DNA of 28,046 nt from Chara braunii. Its lineage: Eukaryota > Streptophyta > Charophyceae > Charales > Characeae. Under the pieces are notes generated by a model. It worked only from the letters and a program-made list of their open reading frames with translations, was not told the DNA's origin and did no database searches. Of this stretch, positions 19,326 to 28,046 are shown piece by piece. The position numbers and the translations under genes are program-made. Position 1 is the first letter of the stretch. Every line of letters begins with the position of its first letter. The stretch spans positions 1,763,965-1,792,010 of the forward strand of contig BFEA01000237.1 of assembly GCA_003427395.1 (NCBI GenBank), written 5' to 3'.

Positions 19326-19497
19326 TTATTTCACTTTATCAATGTGACCCTGAAGTAAAAGTTGTTTTGTTTATTTTTTTGCATAAAATAGTTTTTTTGT
19401 GTTTTTTTTTTTTTTTTGCTAGTACCTTCCTTACTCCTTATACGGTCGGGTCGTTCGGGAAAATAGGGTGATGCAGGCCGCTTGACTGGTAGCCTAG
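19248..19497 (-). mobile_element. CTAGG-family MITE, copy 1 (full length)
   Basis: A 250-bp element starting CTAGGCTATGAGAG and ending CTGGTAGCCTAG, so the ends are inverted repeats. It is flanked by a perfect 8-bp direct repeat CTCACCAC (19240-19247 and 19498-19505). Its sequence, reversed, aligns along most of its length with the copy at 23792: GACCTTCC-like, GTTGTT, TTATTTTTTTGCATAA and AATGTGACCCT blocks occur in the same order. It has no coding capacity. A TAA microsatellite (about 19292-19322) and a poly-T run (19402-19417) have grown inside it. Confidence 0.85.
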
Positions 19498-19567
19498 CTC
19501 ACCACTTAATAACAGGTTAACTTTTTCTTTTCGTTGAGATGTGTTTTTGCGCAGATTGCGCAGAGGG

Positions 19568-19598
<31 letters not shown>

Positions 19599-19745
19599 AG
19601 AACTTCTTTTGGTCCTTGAACGATGGGGCCGTTCGGGAAAATAGGGTGATGCGGGCCGCCCGACTGGTAGCCTAGCTCACCACTTGATACCAGGTTTAAT
19701 TTTTTATTTTAGTTGATTGCGCAGATTATGCAAAGGTTTTGTTTC
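19402..19745 (+). repeat. 178-bp tandem duplication of half the MITE plus flank
   Basis: The right half of copy 1 and its downstream flank (TTTTGCTAG...GGTAGCCTAGCTCACCAC...GCGCAGATTGCGCAGAG) are repeated once with a 178-bp offset (GCTAG at 19418 and 19596). The second unit begins with a 28-T run (19568-19595), so the break and rejoin point lies in poly-T. Confidence 0.85.
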
Positions 19746-22190
19746 TTCCCTTGGTTAAATTTATAAGGTTATGAAATTCTTGAGATGTTTTCTATGCTTT
19801 TACATATAATGTTATTATTTTTTTTTTTAACAGTCCTTCCAGTGCTAGCGGTGCTGGTGAGAGCGGGCATTGCTAGCACCCGGGGAAAGGCTCCATTTAT
19901 TGGTGGGGAGCTTCACCTGCTGGAAAACCTATTCAGCGTTCTTTACGCAGTCGATACGGAATAATACGGACTGGTATGTGGAAAAGAGGGAAATTGGATG
20001 GTGTTTGAAGGGTGGCTGCCAGCATTGATTGCTCTAGACACCAGAGAATTAACTAAGCAGGTGTGAAACTGAAAGCATGATGGTTCCCTTCTCCTTCTTC
20101 CAACGTGTGAGGAATCACTGGGGGGCACCAGTGGGGATTCCTTTCGTCTCCATGTCCATCCTTCAAGAGAAACTACCCCTTGACCACCCTGCTGCCACAG
20201 ACCCACACTGCATCAGAACATATAAGACAGAGAGGGGCCAACTTATACAGACTACCCGGGGTTAAACATTAAAAAAACAAGTTGCAACCCAGATAACTGA
20301 AACACAGACAAACTCATACCAACAGGCAAAAAGTACAGCAGAATACGACAGAGAGATAAGGATAAGAAGAAGCAGACTTAAAAAGATTAATTCTTCACCA
20401 AGCAGGGCTTCGCCGGTTACAGATGTATTCCCAATGACTGTGGGTGGGGAGGGAATGGGATTGGAATCTCAATCGGTAATCCCTTGGCACCTTCTCTCGG
20501 TGGCTGTCCCTCCCCCCCTCCTCTTTTTCCCACCCTCTCGTCCAACTTACTTCCGCTACCCATCCCTCCCGGTCCCTGCCCAACAATTCCCTTGAAAACT
20601 GTTTTAGCCGTTCCCGGATGTCTTTGTGTTATTCTATGATTTAACTTGTTATTATCGGGAAGTTTTGAAACATTAAAATATTATGCTCCTGTTTTTTTTT
20701 TTTTTTCTAATGAAATTGTTTATTTTTCATATATGTAATAAACTTTAAAAGTGGACATTCCTAATCATCATTCTCTCGCAGGATTACATTAGTATTTTGA
20801 AACGGTAGATGTAGTGCTAAATAAAATATTGTAAAATTAATGTTTTTGTCCATGTACATGCACAAAGTCTGCATGAGACTAAAACAATCGATGCTTGTTG
20901 GATAATAAGTCAATTTATCAATTCAAACCTCGGTCACCTGGGATATTCACGTGCTAGATGGTGGTTTATCTTAAACATTATTAGTCGATTGAATAGGGGT
21001 AATGAGGATAAAATGTGAAAGTGATTTGGGGGAATGAGGATCAATTTGTATGATGTCTCTTGATTATGCGAATATTACACTAAACACTTGTTTATCGTAA
21101 GGGATGATTTTGTATGAAAGAAAAAACACAGATCAAAATATACAGTCGTTGAATTTGTAATGAGATGATTTTGTATGACAGAAGAAAATAAATCAAGGTA
21201 GTGATACTAAAATTTTTAGTGAGATATGTCCTTATGTATATAGTATATTCAACATTGATTTTGATATATTTTGTGGTATTGTATGAAATTCAAGTATTTT
21301 TTAATCGCGTAGTTATTCAAATTATTTTGTATTTGTTTGTGATGTATACATATAATGAAAGATTACAGTTGGAGAAATTAATTGCACTTTGACTGTCTTC
21401 TCCAGAGTATTGGTGTATGTCATAGGCTCAACTTTCATGATATTAATTCATATAAAAAATTATGTAGGAAGTTTCAAGAAAGAGGATGTAAATTGTGAAG
21501 GGAGTTCCTACTATTTGTTGTTTAAAAAATATTTAAACTATTTATCTTAAGGTCTTCATGTTATTCATATTAACTAATTTTTCCTAATCTTTTTGTCCTC
21601 ATTTTGTTTGTTGATATGATCAAGGAAAAAAAAAAAACAACATTAATTTATATGAAAAAATATATTGTAAGGTTGTTTGTAGTTAAACATTAAAGGTAGG
21701 ATAAACAAGGACGAAGTCCTAATTTTAGTCGCAGGTTGCCGATGACACAAAAAAACAACATAAAATTTATGATATGGAAAAAAAAAAACAGAAGGCGTGG
21801 GGGAGTGCATAAGGGGGAAGAACGACTAAGTACGGGGAAAAAATCAAACAAGGGATATTCATAACCATGTAAGAACATAACCCAGGTAGGGGAACCATTG
21901 TCACACGATCACAACATGATAAGGATACTTGAAGTGCGAGGTAGTCATTGTTTAGTTAATCACTCTTAGAGACAATCATTGTCATTGTTTTGTTTAATAC
22001 TTAAAGACAAATATTATGAATCACTTAAGTAAATTAATCAAATATACACTTTGCTTACCGAAGGATTGTCCTCTTGTTATCCAGTCACCGTTGTATTTCA
22101 ACGTCATTTGATATTTGTATAATATTAGTTGTTAACCTGTCACGTGATTGGATCAAGCCTGAAAATCCAAGTTTTTTGTTTGTGATAAAT
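19746..22190. other. No recognisable gene
   Basis: Mostly AT-rich. A less AT-rich patch (about 19830-20270) follows a strong polypyrimidine/CAG string ending near 19832 and contains short open frames on both strands, but none was recognised. A C-rich patch lies at 20500-20580. The stretch 20600-22190 is AT-rich and stop-dense with scattered poly-A and poly-T runs. Confidence 0.4.
21103..21200 (+). repeat. Short duplication, period 61 bp
   Basis: GATGATTTTGTATGA followed by AGAA-rich sequence and ATCAA occurs at 21103 and again at 21164, with moderate divergence. Confidence 0.7.
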
Positions 22191-22194
22191 GTCA

Positions 22195-22455
22195 ACATCC
22201 TTGTCTCTAAATGAAATTTATTGAAGAGGACGTATCTCGCTTCAATATCACTATTGCTTTCAAATCACTCAATTTATCAATTTAAGTATGTACAATGTGA
22301 TTAGGCCCTAATCAGATGATTGATTGATGGTAGTCGAAACACCATTGTCTTTAAAGGAAATCTATTGAAGAGAGGATGTATCTCGCTCCGATATCACTTT
22401 TGTTGTTAAATTACTCAATCTATTAATTTAAGTATGTACGATGGGATTAGGGCAA
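22195..22455 (+). repeat. 154-bp period direct duplication
   Basis: Two units share TGTCTNTAAA, ATTGAAGAG, GTATCTCGCT, ATATCACT, AATTTAAGTATGTAC and GGGATTAGG-like strings in the same order (TGAAG at 22222 and 22376). Divergence is around 10-15% by eye. Confidence 0.85.
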
Positions 22456-23387
22456 CAAAAGTTGAGGATGGTGGAGAGTAAGCTATGGTGATGGACATTA
22501 AGGTGAAGATAGAGTTAAATTTTTTATAAACTCCTCCCTCCTTAACAAATCGAACAAGTAATCAGACCCTCATAGATTTTTTCAAATTATAGCATCCCAT
22601 GCAAATCGGATATGAGGTTGGGAGGTGATATTCTAGACAACTTCTTGCTTAAGCAATCCTCCTTGTACGATCCTCAAGTAAATCAAGCCGCCCCTTTGAT
22701 GATTTGAAGTAGGATGTCGTCCCAAAGCCGAAAACAATGTTTTTCACTTGCTAGTGCATCCGATGCAATTGGCTCATTTCCTATTTCCTCAAGAAGTATA
22801 AAGCCCCTATGACAAGTTTATTGGTCATAGAGATGTCTTATAAGTAGTTTGAGGTAGAATCTCACATCCTTGAAATGCTATATAGCTCCTAAAAAGGCTC
22901 TCACCTCTTTCTATCTGGTTCTCAATGGAGTGGAACCTCCCCCCCCTTCGGCTAGCGTCATTTCCCACAAGACAAAACTTTCAATTGTAGTTTAAATAGT
23001 AGTTGTTAACGCAGACATCTGTTATTTAACTTAAATATAAAAAAAAGAATACGTAGAAAGCTAAAAAGTTTATTTTTTTTCCAATAAATGATATTTTAGA
23101 ATTTGAATGGTATATGCATTTTCTGAAAGGTCAAATACAACTGGATTCATTTAGAATGTTTTTCGTGCATACACTTGGCGTGAAATATGTTGTCATAAAC
23201 ACTAGTCAATATAACTTCGTTCGGAATTCATATCGATTATAATAGGGATAAATACAAATATTGGACTATGAATGTAATGAAATATTTAACATTTTCAATA
23301 ATGTTTTTCCTTTGGGGTAATTTGGAAATTTGTTTAAATACAAATAATATATTTATTTTTTATATATCAATTAATTTTGATAATGAA
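22456..23387. other. No recognisable gene; possible retroelement remnant
   Basis: The stretch 22520-22960 is less AT-rich than its surroundings and, on the minus strand, resembles plant LTR or promoter-type sequence (a CTTATAAG box, CCATTGAGAACCAGATAGAA). No matching second LTR, primer-binding site or coding domain was seen. From 22990 to 23387 it is plain AT-rich. Confidence 0.3.
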
Positions 23388-23395
23388 CTTTTAAA

Positions 23396-23655
23396 CTAGG
23401 TTAACAGTCGGGCCGCCCGGGTTGCCCTATTTTTCTTGATGGCCCGGTCATGCAAGAACTAGGGAAGGTCTTTAAAAAAAAAAAATTCATAAAAATTTCA
23501 AAAAAAAAATGTAATGTTGAAAAATAAATTGAGAAACTTTTGTCTTGCCGTCACATTGAAATTATTTACCGTATTAAAAAAAAAATATATATATATATAT
23601 ATATATTTTTTTTGCCTGGGCAGGCAAGTGACCCTGGATCACTTTGGTAGTCTAG
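23396..23655 (+). mobile_element. CTAGG-family MITE, copy 2 (full length)
   Basis: A 260-bp element flanked by a perfect 8-bp direct repeat CTTTTAAA (23388-23395 and 23656-23663). It starts CTAGGTTAACAGTCGGGCCG and ends TTTGGTAGTCTAG, so its terminal repeats have diverged (CTAGGTTAAC against CTAGACTACC). The left third is GC-rich (CGGGCCGCCCGG, GCCCGGTCATGCAAG, GGGAAGGTC), the middle A-rich, and the right end GGGCAGGCAAGTGACCCTGG. An AT dinucleotide tract (about 23584-23607) lies near the right end. No ORF is present, so it would depend on a transposase supplied elsewhere. Confidence 0.85.
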
Positions 23656-23791
23656 CTTTTAAATGATTTTCCCCCCTTCAAATTGATAGGTTTTTCCAAG
23701 AGGTTGCATTATGGTGTAAAATATATAATGTAAGATCATTGTTTTTTCTTCACATTGATTTTTCAATTTTTCACTTTTATTGACTTCATGC

Positions 23792-24060
23792 CTAGGCTAC
23801 CAACAAGGTCGCTCAGGTCCAAGGTGGCCAGCCCGTGCAAGGATCATGGAAGGTCCCTGCAGAAAAAATAAAAAAAATACAAAATTCTTAAAAATCCAAA
23901 AAGAAAACTATGTTATGCAGAAAAATAAACTGAACAACTTGTCTTAGGATCACATCGAAATTCTTCACGAAGTTTGTAATAAAAATTAAAATTGGATTTG
24001 TTTTATTTTTTATTTTTGGCCCTTTCGGGCAAGTGACCCCGGATCTCTCTGGTAGCCTAG
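23792..24060 (+). mobile_element. CTAGG-family MITE, copy 3 (full length, best preserved ends)
   Basis: A 269-bp element with 11-bp perfect terminal inverted repeats: CTAGGCTACCA at the left and TGGTAGCCTAG at the right. It is flanked by CTTCATGC (23784-23791) and CTTCATGA (24061-24068), matching at 7 of 8 positions. Internal blocks in order are GGCCAGCCCGTGCAAGGATC, GGAAGGTCC, an A-rich stretch, TGAACAACTTGTCTTAG, CACATCGAAATTCTTCACGA and GGGCAAGTGACCCCGGATC. There is no coding capacity. An 8-bp target duplication is typical of hAT-type and some P/Merlin-type transposons; the superfamily is inference. Confidence 0.88.
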
Positions 24061-24068
24061 CTTCATGA

Positions 24069-25128
24069 TTTTTTTTTTTTTTTGAATATGCAGAATGAAT
24101 CTTTCTCTAAAGGTTAACACAATAAGTCATTTTACTTAGAGTAAAATTATAATTTGACTGCATCTCAACGGTATCACGTATAGGTCGTAGTGTTTCGATA
24201 AGTAGTTCGGTCGTCTATCACTAACACGATAGTTGCTTTGTGATTAAAAACTTGTTGTCAATATGCCATGGAGGTGCCCTTAGGAGATGAAGACGCAAAT
24301 GGCTCCTCGATAAGACTTCGAGTGACTCATCTTCTTACTTTAAACCACTAGTTCACGGTCACAGCCTTGCAGTCCATAACTTGTCGTCACAAGAAACCAG
24401 AACAGAAAGTCGAACGTTGAGTTGCTGTTGCTGTATTGGATCAGCAGCCGCTTTTTCGTTTTTTGGCTCAGAAATTTAAGATGCAAGGCCTACAGGTTGA
24501 TAGTCGTATATTACTATTTTAAGAGAGAGTTGTTTTTCTCATTCTCACTAACATATCTCTGTGCCTTTTAAAGAGGATATGACGGCCGACATGATTCCAT
24601 CCTGATCGAACCATATGTGCACGGTGGGAGGAAACTAATCATATGAGGGAGCTCTGCCATAATTATAACGACCCTTATCTTGAGGCAGAGAACATTGATG
24701 TAGGTAATATTTTTTTGCGTCTAAATTTTCATGCTCCTATTTATATGACCTTCTCTTTCTAAAATATTATAATTGGGTCGGTATTAATAATATTAGCGTA
24801 CTAGTTCGTTTACTTTATTGCAGGATTTGAAGTTAGAAGTCAATTAAGTGATTATGCGTGTTTAATGCAGAAGTTTAACTAGTCATGTGAACAAGATAAA
24901 ATGGAGAGAAGGAAGCAAATTTATATGTTTAAAAAGGTGCGGTTTGATTGAATGATTATCCCTCGCATTTGAATTTGGTCGAATAAATTATTTTAACTTC
25001 TTAGTTTGAAGCATCTTGGGTTTGATTGAATCGAGTATGGTTGTAATTGCATAATTTACAAGATAAATTCAGTTTGCTTGAATGTGCATGCGTCCTTTGG
25101 ATTTCAACTTTTTGGTGTGTATAGTAAT
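24069..25128. other. No recognisable gene
   Basis: Begins with a T-run just after the MITE target duplication. The stretch 24180-24660 is a little richer in GC but has frequent stops on both strands and no recognised domain. The rest is AT-rich. Confidence 0.4.
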
Positions 25129-25236
25129 GTACGAAGTGTTAATAAAAGGTAAAGCAAATAGTGAAACAAAGACAAGACCTATTGCAGCAACACCTCCTAA
25201 TTTATTCGGTATACTACGAAGAATTGCATAAATAGG
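25129..25236 (-). pseudogene. cob: Mitochondrial cytochrome b (cob) fragment, nuclear insertion
   Basis: The minus strand reads 36 uninterrupted codons beginning PIYAILRSIPNKLGGVAAIG and ending LFALPFINTSY. This is the plant-type sequence of the C-terminal part of mitochondrial cytochrome b, just after the usual EWYFL motif (a membrane subunit of respiratory complex III). Homology stops abruptly on both sides: upstream the frame reads QGIL instead of WYFL, and downstream after TSY the expected RSS is replaced by unrelated residues. About 36 of roughly 390 codons are present, so it cannot be functional. The well-preserved frame suggests a fairly recent transfer from mitochondrial DNA. The order of pieces could reflect a rearranged donor molecule or later breakage. 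Confidence 0.85.
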
Positions 25237-25335
25237 TAAAATTCCTTGGACTTCAGTCGAGAGTTTTGTCTTCAGATTCCAGACCAGGATTTACAAGGCC
25301 TCGCTTTCAAAGAATTATGGTAAGATGCGTGCACT

Positions 25336-25370
25336 AAGGTTGTTGCTCTATCCAGCTGAGCTAAGAATGC
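25336..25370 (-). pseudogene. Truncated organelle-type tRNA, 5' half
   Basis: Read on the minus strand, GCATTCTTAGCTCAGCTGGA then TAGAGCAACAACCTT has a 7-nt acceptor strand, the TA spacer, a D-stem GCTC/GAGC with an AGCTGGATA loop, and the start of an anticodon stem. The following bases do not supply the 3' half of the anticodon stem, a T-loop or a matching acceptor strand nearby. The amino-acid identity cannot be fixed because the break falls at the anticodon loop. It lies about 100 bp from the cob fragment on the same strand and is probably part of the same mitochondrial insertion. Confidence 0.6.
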
Positions 25371-25445
25371 AACTCACCCAAAAGAGTCAACGCAGCCGCC
25401 ACAACAAAACAAGCAGCTTATTTTATTTATGTATGCGCTCATCCA

Positions 25446-25463
25446 CGCGTCCCCCCGGACGCG
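25446..25463. other. GC-rich hairpin in probable mitochondrial insertion
   Basis: Perfect 7-bp stem CGCGTCC / GGACGCG around a CCCC loop, followed by GGGGGTGGGG. It is strikingly GC-rich against its surroundings. Together with 25371-25520 it may be mitochondrial intergenic DNA carried with the cob and tRNA pieces; that link is inference. Confidence 0.6.
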
Positions 25464-25742
25464 GGGGTGGGGTTAGTGTCTTATTGGCCGCCTGACCTGA
25501 CGGTTGGTTGCCTTTAATTCAAAACATCTAAATCTATATGGTATGGAAATTGAATTTGTTGAGGTTCATATAACAAAACAGCCATCAATGTTTGATAATT
25601 AACTTCTAAATGAGATGGTTTGTTTTTTAAAATTCGGTTATATCTTATATTTTGTTTGATGGTTGACTTGCAATTTTGTTGAATAGAAATAAGATCACCA
25701 CTGGAAACTTGAAAGTGCTTTGGTTGCTTGATATATTTGACT

Positions 25743-26570
25743 TGAAAAGCTATGCTTAATCATTGTGTGGGTCGTCGAGTCATATGTTTTCTTTGACTAA
25801 AGTCGATGTGCCTAAAAATACTGTGGGTCGCTCAGTTGGCCATTTGACTTACATTTGCTGAAACGTTAGGATTGATCATTGTATGGGTCGCGTAGTTGTT
25901 TGTTTCGTTTGGTTGAGGTCGTTGGGCTTGACTGTCGTGTTGATCACTCATGAGAATAAGCATTAAATATCATGGATTCGAAAGAAACATATGATACGAG
26001 TTTAAATATCATGGCTAAATCACCTTATTTCCAACGTCTCTTTGACAACTCACACAACCAAGGATTGTTAGGCCTCCCACTTAAACACCCCTTAGATTGG
26101 TGACTTTCTGAGTCGCTCATACGGCCATATAATTTATTATGTTCTTGGAAGGTTGAACCTAACCACCTCATAGGTCTCATAGTCGTATGTTTTTTAGTTC
26201 TTCTGTTGTAAACAAGAGTCCGTATGTTATTGAGGTCGTTGGGCTTGACCACTATGTGGATTGCTCAGTTAGCTATTATTATTTTTTGTTTCTGAAACGT
26301 TAGGCTTAAACACACTGTGTGGGTTGCTTAGTAGTTGTATGATTAACTATTTTTTGAAAAGTTTGGGTTGACCATTATGTGGGTCGCATGATTGCTTGTT
26401 TATTTTGACTGCAACCATTGGGCTTGACCATTGTGTTGGTTGCTTAGTTGAATATATGATTACCTATTTTCTTAAAAGTTAAGATTAACCAGTGCATGGT
26501 CATCTAATTACTTGTTTATTTTGATTAGGGTCGTTAAGCTTGACCACTATGTGGGTCACTCAATTCGCTC
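25743..26570 (+). repeat. 57-60 bp minisatellite, diverged, interrupted
   Basis: The motif TGTGTGGGTCGCTCAGTTG and variants recur about every 50-63 bp near 25763, 25822, 25880 and 25932, then again near 26252, 26315, 26378, 26430, 26490 and 26547. GTCGTTGGGCTTGACCA and GAAACGTTAGG-type spacers alternate between motifs, which suggests a dimer of about 115 bp. An unrelated segment of roughly 280 bp (about 25945-26225) interrupts the array. Confidence 0.85.
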
Positions 26571-26715
26571 TATGACATACTATTTTGTTACAAAATTGTG
26601 TTTACAGAATTGTGTTTGACTAGAAATTACTTCTTATTACATATACAATCAACTAAAATAAATAAATAAGTCAATAAATATATTGGAAAGTAATAAAAGA
26701 TGAATACATCAAAAT

Positions 26716-26912
26716 TTAGGCTACCAGTTGGGCCTGCCAGGTCACCCTATTTTCTCAGGCCGCTCGATCGTGCAAAGATTGGGGAAGGTCCTAGCGGGGA
26801 AAAAAAAAATCATAAAAATCTTAAACAAAACTATGTTACACAAAACACTGAACTGAACAACTTTTGCCTTAGCGTCACATCGAAATTCTTTACGAAATTT
26901 ATAAAAAAAATG
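26716..26912 (+). mobile_element. CTAGG-family MITE, truncated copy 4
   Basis: Begins TTAGGCTACCAGTTGGGCCT and follows the family through CACCCTATTTTCTCAGGCC, a GGGGAAGGTCCTAGCGGGG block, TGAACTGAACAACTTTTGCC and CACATCGAAATTCTTTACGA. Similarity then stops near 26912 without the GGGCAAGTGACCC right end. A GTTACCAGCCTGTACGTTCG string immediately after may be a diverged relative. The 175-codon open frame across this site reads through the element and is not a gene. Confidence 0.8.
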
Positions 26913-27062
26913 TTACCAGCCTGTACGTTCGGGCGTTCGAGGTCCTATACGGGGTCCGAACCTGAAGGGGTTCGTCCTCTGCCAAAAAATATTTCGATGC
27001 CTAAACATATTATTTATTTGTTTTATTTAGTTCTCTATGATGTGAGGTTCATTCTTATAAAT

Positions 27063-27310
27063 TGTGAAGTCATTTTTCTAAGCCAAAAAAATAGAAAATT
27101 TTCAAAGATGGAAGGGTCAAAACGTGCTCACCCACTTTTTTTTTTTTTTTTTTTTGCCTTTTTTTTTTTTTTTTACTTTATTTCGGCACCTCAACAATTT
27201 TATTATTTTTTGAAACTTTCTTCATGAGTTTCAAGGGCATTTGGATATGCTAAAAAAACAAGAAAATTGCCAAAGACGATGATGTCAAAAACTGGTTTGC
27301 GCACTCATTA
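27063..27310 (+). repeat. Diverged direct repeat, period about 166 bp, with poly-T tracts
   Basis: GCCAAAAAAATAGAAAATTT then TCAAAGATG (from 27082) is echoed by GCTAAAAAAACAAGAAAATT then GCCAAAGACG (from 27249). Each is followed by GTCAAAA and CGCACTCA- or GCTCACCCA-like strings. Between them are two long T-runs (about 27137-27156 and 27160-27174). Confidence 0.65.
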
Positions 27311-27346
27311 ATTTCAATTTTCTAATTTTTTTTTCCAAATTTAGTT

Positions 27347-27615
27347 CGCAGCCCTAAGGCTGCGGTATAGTGGGCTTCGGCGTCTGCGTCAAGGTGTCGC
27401 ATTTTCGGCGGCGGGCGACCAGGACGCAAAGTGGGTTTTTATGGGGCAAAAGTTTGGGGGGGACCGGTCCTTGGCAAAATTAAGGACTACCTACAGGCTA
27501 CTCTGGAATGATCGAGACTTTTGAAAAAAGTAAGGACCGGTCCTCGGGTGGAAGTGGACCCCAAAAAGAACTGGGGGCGGGGTAAGGGCCCTCAGGCCCA
27601 GGCGTTGGGGCCCAT
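27347..27615. other. GC-rich island with palindromes in AT-rich DNA
   Basis: A GC-rich block in otherwise AT-rich sequence. It begins with a perfect hairpin CGCAGCC-CTAA-GGCTGCG (27347-27364). It also contains the palindrome GGACCGGTCC twice, near 27463 and 27535, once with a full AGGACCGGTCCT, plus GGGCCC twice. No coding region was recognised. Confidence 0.6.
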
Positions 27616-27699
27616 CTTCTCAAAACAGGGAGGTCAGGCGCAACGAAACATACGTTTTGCAAAAGGCACCTTTGGCGATTTTCTGTGCTCGGAGGAACC

Positions 27700-28046
27700 C
27701 GCAGAAAAATCTGAAATTTTGAGAATCTATATATGAGGTCGTGTTCTTTCTAGGAAAAATATTAGAACATTTTTTAAAAATCATTTAGATCGAGAAATCA
27801 TCGCCGCCCCGATTGGGCACATTTTCCATTTTTGCCACTCAGCCATGTGTGGGCCAACTTAAAAAGTACTCCAAATTCAGTCAATTTTCACTCTCAGAAG
27901 AATGCTTGAAAAAACCTGAAAATTTGAGTACTCGTAGATTTTGTTGTAATCTTTCCAAAAAAATGCTAAATAAATTTAAAAAAAACATTCCAACTGTGAA
28001 ATAGATCGCGGCCTCAATTTGACCCATATTTCAATTTTGCCATTCA
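27700..28046 (+). repeat. About 200-bp direct repeat reaching the window edge
   Basis: Unit 1 (about 27700-27843) and unit 2 (about 27903-28046) share, in order, GAAAAATCTGAAATTTTGAG / GAAAAAACCTGAAAATTTGA, a TTTCTAGG/TTTCCAAA-AAAAT block, TAGATCG, and an ATTTTTGCCACTCA / AATTTTGCCATTCA end. Divergence is substantial. The array probably continues to the right of the window. Confidence 0.7.

Noticed and set aside
19815-20270. Possible exon after a strong polypyrimidine-CAG string.
   Set aside because: Frames on both strands are short, unrelated to known families, and no donor and acceptor set forms a consistent gene model.
22520-22990. Possible solo LTR on the minus strand.
   Set aside because: No TG...CA ends with a target duplication could be defined and no second copy was seen in the window.
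26700-27227. Plus-strand open frame of 175 codons.
   Set aside because: The first third is the truncated MITE copy and the end is a poly-T-derived Phe run.
1-28046. CRISPR array or bacterial-type defence system.
   Set aside because: The tandem repeats are contiguous or diverged minisatellites without unique spacers of constant length, there are no cas-like genes, and the DNA is clearly eukaryotic.

Overview
The window looks like nuclear DNA from a streptophyte (land plant or charophyte-grade alga). Two things support this. The only recognisable gene is a plant-type SKP1, split by introns. A fragment of a plant-type mitochondrial cytochrome b gene (cob), with an organelle-style tRNA fragment nearby, sits in the right half as a nuclear insertion. 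Nothing suggests bacteria or phage: there are no long ORFs and no operon structure, and there is much microsatellite, minisatellite and transposon-derived sequence. The species cannot be identified from sequence alone.

Left part (1 to about 5 kb): three plus-strand coding exons (450-643, 3818-3887, 4862-4952) encode about 118 residues of the SCF ubiquitin-ligase adaptor SKP1. The N-terminal exon lies to the left of the window and the last few codons were not found. The first visible intron is 3.17 kb and carries a tRNA-derived SINE, a dispersed repeat pair and a 24-bp minisatellite. The next is 0.97 kb and full of AG/AC repeats. The splice donor of the third exon lies at the start of a 94-bp tandem duplication.

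Middle (about 5 to 17.4 kb): moderate-GC sequence without a convincing gene. It contains a 211-bp duplication, iterated near-palindromes, a candidate inverted-repeat element at 7.6-8.0 kb, a perfect 72-bp duplication, a composite array of two interleaved repeat modules at 10.5-11.4 kb, and long CT/CA and poly-C/poly-A tracts. One possible exon of unknown function is noted at 8.4-8.65 kb.

Right part (about 17.4 to 28 kb): the sequence becomes clearly more AT-rich and its repeats change. The clearest new item is a family of 250-270 bp non-autonomous elements with CTAGGCTACC-type inverted ends. Three apparently complete copies (19248-19497, 23396-23655, 23792-24060) are flanked by 8-bp direct repeats, one of them imperfect. 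A truncated copy lies at 26716 and a duplicated half-copy at 19.6 kb. The region also holds the mitochondrial insertion (25.1-25.5 kb), a 57-60 bp minisatellite (25.7-26.6 kb) and a roughly 200-bp repeat at the right edge.

No multi-gene system was found. The most interesting observations are the MITE family, with microsatellites grown inside its copies, the duplicated SKP1 splice donor, and the modular repeat arrays.
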